Source of the DNA: Streptomyces sp. NBC_00193
Lineage (GTDB): Bacteria; Actinomycetota; Actinomycetes; Streptomycetales; Streptomycetaceae
Length of the DNA stretch: 64,000 bases
Assembly (NCBI RefSeq): GCF_026342735.1
Contig: NZ_JAPEMM010000001.1
Span: 5,146,001-5,210,000 of the forward strand
Reading direction: 5' to 3'
A program made the translations under genes and the position numbers. A model generated the notes under the pieces. That model worked only from the letters and a program-made list of their open reading frames with translations, was not told where the DNA came from and did not search any database. Below, piece by piece: positions 58,934 through 64,000 of this stretch (the first letter of the stretch is position 1; the number at the start of each line of letters is the position of its first letter).

Positions 58934-60346
58934 ATGAAGGCCCATGACGGGATGTACATCGGCGGCGAGTGGCGGGCCGCCCTCGGCCACGACCGCATCG
59001 AGGTCCTGAACCCGGCGGACGAGCGGCCCATCGCCTCGGTGCCGGCCGGAACGCCCGAGGACGTGGACGCGGCCGTACGCGCGGCCCGCGCGGCCTTCCC
59101 GGCCTGGGCGGCCACGGCTCCGGCCGAGCGGGCGGCCCTCATCGGGGCCCTGCGGGACGTGCTGGTCGCCCGCAAGGGGGAGATAGCCGAGACCATCACC
59201 GCCGAGCTCGGATCGCCGCTGGGGTTCTCGGAGATGGTCCACGTCGGGGCGCCGATCGCCGTGGCCTCCTCCTACGCCGAGCTCGGGGCCTCGTACGCCT
59301 TCGAGGAGCGGATCGGGAACTCGACCGTGCTGCTGGAGCCGGTCGGCGTCGTCGGGGCGATCACTCCCTGGAACTACCCGCTGCACCAGATCGTTGCCAA
59401 GGTGGCACCCGCTCTCGCCGCTGGCTGCACCATCGTCCTCAAGCCCGCCGAGGACACCCCGCTGACCGCACAGCTCTTCGCCGAAGCCGTGCACGAGGCG
59501 GGGATCCCCGCCGGGGTCTTCAACCTGGTGACCGGCACCGGCCCGGTCACCGGCCAGGCCCTGGCCGCGCACGAGGGAGTCGACCTCGTCTCCTTCACCG
59601 GTTCCACCGCCGTCGGCAAGCAGATCGGCGCCACGGCCGGCGCCGCCGTCAAGCGGGTCGCCCTGGAACTGGGCGGCAAATCGGCCAATGTCATCCTGCC
59701 CGGCGCCGACCTCGCCAAGGCCGTCGCCGCGGGCGTGGGCCACGTCATGAACAACTCCGGCCAGAGCTGCAACGCGCTCACCCGCATGCTCGTCCACCGG
59801 GACGAGTACGAGGAGGCGGTCTCCCTCGCGGCAGCCGCCGCGGCCAAGTACGCCTCCGGCGACCCCCTCGACCCGGGCACCCGCCTCGGCCCGGTCGTCA
59901 GCGCCAAGCAGCGCGACCGCGTCCGCGGCTTCATCACCAAGGGCGTGGAGGAGGGTGCCCGCCTCGTCGCGGGCGGGCCCGAGGCGCCGCACGAGCAGGG
60001 GTACTTCATCGCCCCGACCGTGTTCGCCGACGTCACGCCCGAGATGACCATCGCCCAGGAGGAGATCTTCGGTCCCGTGCTGTCGATCCTGCCCTACGCG
60101 GACCAGGACGAGGCCCTGGCCATCGCGAACGGCACGGACTACGGGCTGGGCGGGGCGGTCTGGGCCGCCGACGAGGCGACGGCCGTGGCCTTCGCCCGCC
60201 TGATGGACACCGGCCAGGTGGACATCAACGGCGGCCGCTTCAACCCGCTCGCCCCCTTCGGCGGGTACAAGAAGTCGGGCGTGGGACGCGAGCTGGGCCC
60301 GCACGGCCTCGCCGAGTACCTCCAGACCAAGTCCCTGCAGTTCTGA
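58934..60346 (+). CDS. NAD(P)-dependent aldehyde dehydrogenase
   Basis: A 470-aa aldehyde dehydrogenase superfamily enzyme. Cofactor and active-site blocks: ITPWNYPLHQIVAKVAPALAAGCTIVLKPAEDTPLTA (about 141-176), FTGSTAVGK (about 220), general base in ALELGGKSANVI (Glu), catalytic Cys in GQSCNALTRMLV, and EIFGPVLSI. The ATG at 58934 has GGGAGG 9 nt upstream. It oxidises an aldehyde to an acid; the neighbouring zinc alcohol dehydrogenase 51 nt downstream would supply the aldehyde from an alcohol, and the acyl-CoA dehydrogenase further on would act after CoA activation. Confidence 0.92.
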   Translation: MKAHDGMYIGGEWRAALGHDRIEVLNPADERPIASVPAGTPEDVDAAVRAARAAFPAWAATAPAERAALIGALRDVLVARKGEIAETITAELGSPLGFSEMVHVGAPIAVASSYAELGASYAFEERIGNSTVLLEPVGVVGAITPWNYPLHQIVAKVAPALAAGCTIVLKPAEDTPLTAQLFAEAVHEAGIPAGVFNLVTGTGPVTGQALAAHEGVDLVSFTGSTAVGKQIGATAGAAVKRVALELGGKSANVILPGADLAKAVAAGVGHVMNNSGQSCNALTRMLVHRDEYEEAVSLAAAAAAKYASGDPLDPGTRLGPVVSAKQRDRVRGFITKGVEEGARLVAGGPEAPHEQGYFIAPTVFADVTPEMTIAQEEIFGPVLSILPYADQDEALAIANGTDYGLGGAVWAADEATAVAFARLMDTGQVDINGGRFNPLAPFGGYKKSGVGRELGPHGLAEYLQTKSLQF

Positions 60347-60396
60347 GCACACCCGCACGGTTCCAGCCCCGCAACGCACACACGGAGACGACGATC

Positions 60397-61476
60397 ATGG
60401 TCCGCGCCGCCATCCTGCCCGCCGTCGGAGCCCCGCTGGAGATACGGGACATCGTGCTGCCCGAACCCGGCCCCGGCCAGGTCCGGGTACGGCTCGCCGC
60501 CGCCGGTGTCTGCCACTCCGACCTCTCCCTCACCAACGGCACCATGCGGGTCCCCGTACCCGCCGTCCTCGGCCACGAGGGCGCGGGCACGGTCCTCGCC
60601 GTCGGCGAAGGGGTCACCCACGTCGCGCCCGGCGACGGGGTGGTGCTCAACTGGGCCCCGTCCTGCGGGCAGTGCCACCACTGCTCGATCGGCGAGGTCT
60701 GGCTCTGCGCCAAGGCGCTCACCGGGGTCGGCGCGGTGTACGCCCACGACGCCCTGGGCGCCGAGCTGCACCCCGGGCTGAACGTGGCCGCCTTCGCCGA
60801 GGAGACGGTCGTCGCGGCCAACTGCGTCCTGCCCGCCCCCGCCGGGATCCCGCTCGCCGAGGCCGCGCTGCTCGGCTGCGCGGTCCTCACCGGCTACGGA
60901 GCGGTCCACCACAGCGCCCAGGTCCGCCCCGGCGAGTCGGTGGCCGTCTTCGGAGTCGGCGGCGTGGGTCTGGCCGCCCTCCAGGCGGCCCGGATCGCGA
61001 CGGCGGGCCCGATCGTGGCCGTGGACGTCTCCCCGGACAAGGAGGAACTGGCCCGGGCGGCCGGGGCCACGGAGTTCCTGCTCGCCTCCGAGACGACCGC
61101 CAAGGACATCCGCGCGCTCACCGGCGGCCACGGCGCGGACGTTGCCGTCGAGTGCGCCGGCCGGGCCGCGAGCATCCGGGCCGCCTGGGAATCCACCCGG
61201 CGCGGCGGCCGTACGACGGTCGTCGGCATCGGCGGCAAGGAACAGCAGGTCACCTTCAACGCCCTGGAGATCTTCCACTTCGCACGCACCCTCACCGGCT
61301 GCGTCTACGGCAACAGCGATCCCGCCCGCGACCTCCCGGTGATCGCCGCCCACGTCCGCGCGGGCCGCATCGACCTCGGCGCGCTCGTCACGGACCGCAT
61401 CACCCTCGACGGCATCCCGGCGGCCTTCGACGCGATGCTGGCGGGCAAGGGCGGCCGCTCGCTGGTGATCTTCTAG
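60397..61476 (+). CDS. Zinc-dependent alcohol dehydrogenase
   Basis: A 359-aa medium-chain alcohol dehydrogenase. Catalytic zinc ligands are C38 in GVCHSD and H in LGHEGAG; the structural zinc loop is CGQCHHCSIGEVWLC. The Rossmann motif is VFGVGGVGLAALQ (about 186-198), followed by VAVDVSPDK. The closest type is the class III/benzyl alcohol dehydrogenase-like branch, which takes aryl or long-chain alcohols. GGAGACGACGATC before ATG 60397 sets the start. It is 51 nt downstream of the aldehyde dehydrogenase and probably in the same transcript. Confidence 0.92.
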   Translation: MVRAAILPAVGAPLEIRDIVLPEPGPGQVRVRLAAAGVCHSDLSLTNGTMRVPVPAVLGHEGAGTVLAVGEGVTHVAPGDGVVLNWAPSCGQCHHCSIGEVWLCAKALTGVGAVYAHDALGAELHPGLNVAAFAEETVVAANCVLPAPAGIPLAEAALLGCAVLTGYGAVHHSAQVRPGESVAVFGVGGVGLAALQAARIATAGPIVAVDVSPDKEELARAAGATEFLLASETTAKDIRALTGGHGADVAVECAGRAASIRAAWESTRRGGRTTVVGIGGKEQQVTFNALEIFHFARTLTGCVYGNSDPARDLPVIAAHVRAGRIDLGALVTDRITLDGIPAAFDAMLAGKGGRSLVIF

Positions 61477-61498
61477 CGCCCGGCCGGACTCTGGGAGG

Positions 61499-61715
61499 CC
61501 GCGGGGCGAAGTTCCCCTACCCGCCCTTCCACCGTTCCCCGGGCGCCGCCCGGATCCGCGCCTCAAACGCCGGCGGGGCCGGGTGTGTCCCCGGGCGCTG
61601 CCCGGACCCCGGTCCTCAATCGCCGGACGGGCTGAGGATGGGGTCCCGGGCTGCGCCCGGACGCCCTGGGGCTCCGCCCCAGACCCCGGTCCTCAGACGC
61701 CGGACGGCTGGATTG
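61499..61715. repeat. Dispersed intergenic repeat block, about three units
   Basis: Contains CCCCTACCCGCCCTTCCACC, CCTCAAACGCCGGCGGGG, GGTCCTCAATCGCCGGACGG, and GGGGCTCCGCCCCAGACCCCGGTCCTCAGACGCCGGACGG-type blocks (the last given as a region). These match, inverted, the block at 43876-44000. Hairpins such as GGGGC.CGCCCC recur. It separates the alcohol dehydrogenase and TetR genes. Confidence 0.75.
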
Positions 61716-61722
61716 GCTGCGC

Positions 61723-62370
61723 TCAGGCGGTCTCCCGCAGCGCCGCGTACTGGAGGGCCAGCCCGTCCAGCAGCGCCGCCAGGCCCGTCTCGAAGGCGCC
61801 CTCGTCCACCTCGCGCCGGCGCTCCGCCAGCAGGTGGGCCTGGCCCAGGTGCGGATAGTCCGACGGGTCGTATGCCGTCTCGTCGTCGACGAAACCCCCG
61901 GCGAAGGAAGCCACGGCCGAGCCGAGGATGAAGTACCGCATCAGCGCACCGATCCGGGTCGCCTGCGCCGGCGGCCAGCCGGCCGCGGTCATGGCCCCGA
62001 AGACGGCGTCCGCCACCCGCAGTCCGGCCGGCCTGCGGCCCGGCCCGCGCGCCAGCACCGGCACGATGTTCGGATGGTCGGACAGGGCGGCCCGGTACGA
62101 GTGCGCCCAGTCGCGCAGGGCGACCTGCCACTCCCGGCCGTCCCCGGCGTCGAACATCGACAGGTCGACCCGCGCGCTCACCGCGTCCGCGACCGCGTCC
62201 AGGATCTCGTCCTTCGTGCGGAAGTGGTTGTACAGCGAAGGTCCGCTGACCCCCAGCGCCGCCGCCAGCCGCCGCGTCGAGACGGCCTCCAGCCCCTCGC
62301 CGTCCACCAGAGCGCCGGCCGCCTCGACGATGCGGGATCTGCTGAGGAGGGGCTTGCGCGGTCTGGCCAT
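61723..62370 (-). CDS. TetR-family regulator of the alcohol/acyl-CoA degradation genes
   Basis: A 215-aa TetR. HTH: SRIVEAAGALVDGEGLEAVSTRRLAAALGVSGPSLYNHFRTKDEIL (about 12-57 as a region). The C-terminal domain is TetR_C-type with RYFILGSAVASFAGGFV. ATG 62370 is used; ATG 62379 (MWRMARP) is an alternative. It is divergent from the acyl-CoA dehydrogenase gene and downstream of the two dehydrogenases. Similar palindromes in front of both flanking transcripts suggest it controls the whole pathway. Confidence 0.87.
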   Translation of the reverse strand: MARPRKPLLSRSRIVEAAGALVDGEGLEAVSTRRLAAALGVSGPSLYNHFRTKDEILDAVADAVSARVDLSMFDAGDGREWQVALRDWAHSYRAALSDHPNIVPVLARGPGRRPAGLRVADAVFGAMTAAGWPPAQATRIGALMRYFILGSAVASFAGGFVDDETAYDPSDYPHLGQAHLLAERRREVDEGAFETGLAALLDGLALQYAALRETA

Positions 62371-62396
62371 GCGCCACATAGTAAGGCCTGCCGCAT

Positions 62397-62418
62397 TTAA
62401 ACTAGCGGTGGTAATTAA
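62397..62418. promoter_or_regulatory. Operator-like element between TetR and acyl-CoA dehydrogenase genes
   Basis: TTAAACTAGCGGTGGTAATTAA contains TTAA-ACTA and TA-ATTAA arms. The core ACTAGCGGTGGTAAT matches that in front of the aldehyde dehydrogenase at 58870-58884 at 11 of 15 positions. Confidence 0.6.
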
Positions 62419-62472
62419 CGGCCCCGCCCGTCCCGCCCGTCCCCCGATTTCTTCCCCACCCGGAGGTGCCCG

Positions 62473-63624
62473 GTGAATCTGGAGCTCAGCGAGGAGCAGT
62501 CCGCCGTACGCGATCTCGCCCGCGCGTTCACCGAGCGCGAGATCGCTCCGTACGCCGCCGAGTGGGACCGCGCCGAGAGCGTGGACCGGGCCATCGTCAA
62601 GAAGCTCGGCTCCGTCGGCTTCCTCGGCCTGACCGTCCCCGAGGAGTACGGCGGCTCCGGCGGCGACCACCTCGCCTACGTCCTGGTCACCGAGGAGCTC
62701 GGCCGCGGGGACTCCGCCGTGCGCGGCATCGTCTCCGTCTCCCTGGGCCTGGTCGCCAAGACCGTCGCCGCCTGGGGGAGCGAGGAGCAGAAGCGGGCCT
62801 GGCTGCCCCGCCTGTGCTCGGGCGAAGCCCTCGGCTGCTTCGGGCTCACCGAGCCCGGCACCGGCTCCGACGCCGCCGCCCTCACCACCCGTGCCCGGCG
62901 CGAGGGCGACGCGTACGTGATCAGCGGCAGCAAGATGTTCATCACCAACGGCACCTGGGCCGACGTGGTCCTGCTCTTCGCCCGCACGAACGAGGATCCG
63001 GGCCACCGCGGGATCTCCGCCTTCCTCGTGCCCACCGACGCCCCGGGCCTGACCCGCCGCGAGATCCACGGCAAGCTGGGCCTGCGCGGCCAAGCCACCG
63101 CCGAACTCGCCCTCGACGGCGTGCGCGTGCCCGCCTCCGCGATGCTCGGCCCCGAGGGGAAGGGCTTCTCCGTCGCCATGTCGGCCCTCGCCAAGGGCCG
63201 GATGTCCGTGGCCGCGGGCTGCGTCGGCATCGCCCAGGCCGCGCTGGACGCGGCCGTCTCCTACGCGGCCCAGCGCGAGCAGTTCGGCAAGCCGATCGCC
63301 CATCACCAGCTGGTCCAGGAGCTGATCGCCGACATCTCCGTGGACGTGGACGCCGCCCGGCTGCTGACCTGGCGGGTCGCCGATCTGATCGACCGCGGAC
63401 TGCCCTTCGCCACCGAGTCCTCGACCGCCAAGCTCTTCGCCTCCGAGGCCGCCGTCCGCGCCGCGAGCAACGCCCTCCAGGTGCACGGCGGTTACGGCTA
63501 CATCGACGAGTACCCGGCCGGCAAGCTGCTGCGCGACGCCCGCGTGATGACCCTGTACGAGGGCACCAGCCAGATCCAGAAGCTCCTCATCGGCCGCGCC
63601 CGCACGGGGGTTTCCGCCTTCTGA
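62473..63624 (+). CDS. Acyl-CoA dehydrogenase
   Basis: A 383-aa FAD-dependent acyl-CoA dehydrogenase for the first step of fatty or branched-chain acyl-CoA beta-oxidation. Typical blocks: CFGLTEPGTGSDAAALTTRA (about 121-140, FAD/substrate), GSKMFITNGTWADV, KMGLRGQ-like KLGLRGQATAEL, REQFGKPIAHHQLVQ, LQVHGGYGYIDEYPAGKLLRDARV, and the catalytic Glu in LYEGTSQIQK. GTG 62473 is set by GGAGGTG. An operator-like element lies between it and the divergent TetR gene. It acts with the aldehyde and alcohol dehydrogenases to form a likely alcohol-to-acyl-CoA pathway. Confidence 0.93.
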   Translation: MNLELSEEQSAVRDLARAFTEREIAPYAAEWDRAESVDRAIVKKLGSVGFLGLTVPEEYGGSGGDHLAYVLVTEELGRGDSAVRGIVSVSLGLVAKTVAAWGSEEQKRAWLPRLCSGEALGCFGLTEPGTGSDAAALTTRARREGDAYVISGSKMFITNGTWADVVLLFARTNEDPGHRGISAFLVPTDAPGLTRREIHGKLGLRGQATAELALDGVRVPASAMLGPEGKGFSVAMSALAKGRMSVAAGCVGIAQAALDAAVSYAAQREQFGKPIAHHQLVQELIADISVDVDAARLLTWRVADLIDRGLPFATESSTAKLFASEAAVRAASNALQVHGGYGYIDEYPAGKLLRDARVMTLYEGTSQIQKLLIGRARTGVSAF

Positions 63625-63733
63625 TCCGGCCTTCCGAGCCCCTGAAGTTCCCCAGGGCGCCCCGAAGTTCCTGAGTACGCAGGTGAGTACGTGCACGGAT
63701 GTGCCGCGGCCCGGCCCGCCCGATGCTGGACCC

Positions 63734-64000
63734 ATGAACGAGACACCGGTCAAGCAGCAGAACACGGGCGCCTACTACGGCCAGGCCGTCGCCTCCTTCG
63801 GCATCGCCATCGGCGCGGTCGCCCTGGGGATCTACAACCTGGAGGCGAACGGCTGGGTCCGCGCCTTCCTCGGCATCGCGGTCCTCTACCTCACCACCTC
63901 GGCCTTCACCCTCGCCAAGGTGATCCGCGACCGCCAGGAGGTCACCCAGATCGTCACCCGGGTCGACCAGGCCAGGATGGAGAAGATCATGACGGGCTAC
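63734..64000 (+). CDS. YiaA/YiaB-like inner membrane protein (3' end outside window)
   Basis: The first 89 codons of a membrane protein. Two hydrophobic segments (YYGQAVASFGIAIGAVALGIYNLE and WVRAFLGIAVLYLTTSAFTLAKVIRD) with the short turn EANG form the YiaA/B domain; the ending charged RDRQEVTQIVTRVDQARMEKIM continues into the window edge. It is incomplete at 64000. Start ATG 63734 has no strong ribosome site visible. Function unknown in the family. Confidence 0.75.
   Translation, partial: MNETPVKQQNTGAYYGQAVASFGIAIGAVALGIYNLEANGWVRAFLGIAVLYLTTSAFTLAKVIRDRQEVTQIVTRVDQARMEKIMTGY

Noticed and set aside
1..64000. CRISPR array, prophage, insertion sequence or tRNA
   Set aside because: No regular spacer repeats, no transposase or integrase motifs, and no cloverleaf-like sequence were found on reading the window; the tandem arrays are short in-frame or gene-end repeats.

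Overview
The window is very GC-rich, with short intergenic gaps, many GTG starts, ATGA/GTGA stop-start overlaps and a few rare TTA codons. Together with a streptogrisin B-type protease, an LAETG (class E sortase) wall-anchored LPMO and many TetR/GntR regulators, this points to a Streptomyces chromosome. No tRNA, rRNA, CRISPR array, transposase or phage gene was seen. About 50 protein genes, several pseudogene remnants and about 20 regulatory or repeat elements can be supported.

Region 1 (1-13.3 kb) is the accessory highlight. After a DUF1684 gene and a secreted protease come a SLOG-like gene (+) and a SLATT/DUF4231 membrane gene (-), then a minus-strand FxSxx-COOH cyclophane RiPP operon: fxsA (12157-12321, a 54-aa precursor ending FNSAL), fxsB (radical SAM/SPASM with a C-terminal HExxH-type domain whose metal motif appears lost), an AAC(3)-type acetyltransferase gene, fxsC (TIR-like) and fxsT (ParA-like + TIR-like + NB-ARC + TPR). 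fxsC and fxsT each carry a TTA codon. Upstream lie a small cationic protein with a decapeptide repeat and a decayed second copy of the fxsA 3' end / fxsB 5' end. Peptide maturase, TIR domains, STAND ATPase, SLOG and SLATT side by side look like a signalling or conflict island.

Region 2 (13.3-31.8 kb): an alpha/beta hydrolase; adhE under a perfect Rex operator; a TetR gene divergent from an NCS1 permease and amidohydrolase pair with twin palindromic operators; a broken vanadium haloperoxidase; a three-gene MoxR / metallopeptidase-VWA module with a His-rich partner; an ABC-type ATPase, acetate-transporter-like and ABC-2-like membrane operon; a secreted lipase with a CRP-type site; and a wall-anchored AA10 LPMO.

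Region 3 (32-47.7 kb): DUF402, double GNAT, YtrA-type GntR, nitrobindin, DUF5925-AAA, an SGNH esterase with a TTA codon, a Ser/Thr kinase, a class III CoA-transferase, a DrrAB-like ABC exporter with divergent TetR and palindromic operators, a lone type-ISP specificity-like protein, a 53-aa acidic protein, and a GntR/homogentisate dioxygenase pair.

Region 4 (47.7-64 kb): a coupled three-gene envelope cassette (beta-helix/TM, cupredoxin-like, polytopic membrane protein), TetR, an ANL enzyme without its C-terminal domain, a molybdopterin oxidoreductase, a CitMHS transporter, and an aldehyde/alcohol dehydrogenase pair and acyl-CoA dehydrogenase that share an operator-like motif with the TetR gene between them. 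A YiaA/B-like gene runs off the right edge.
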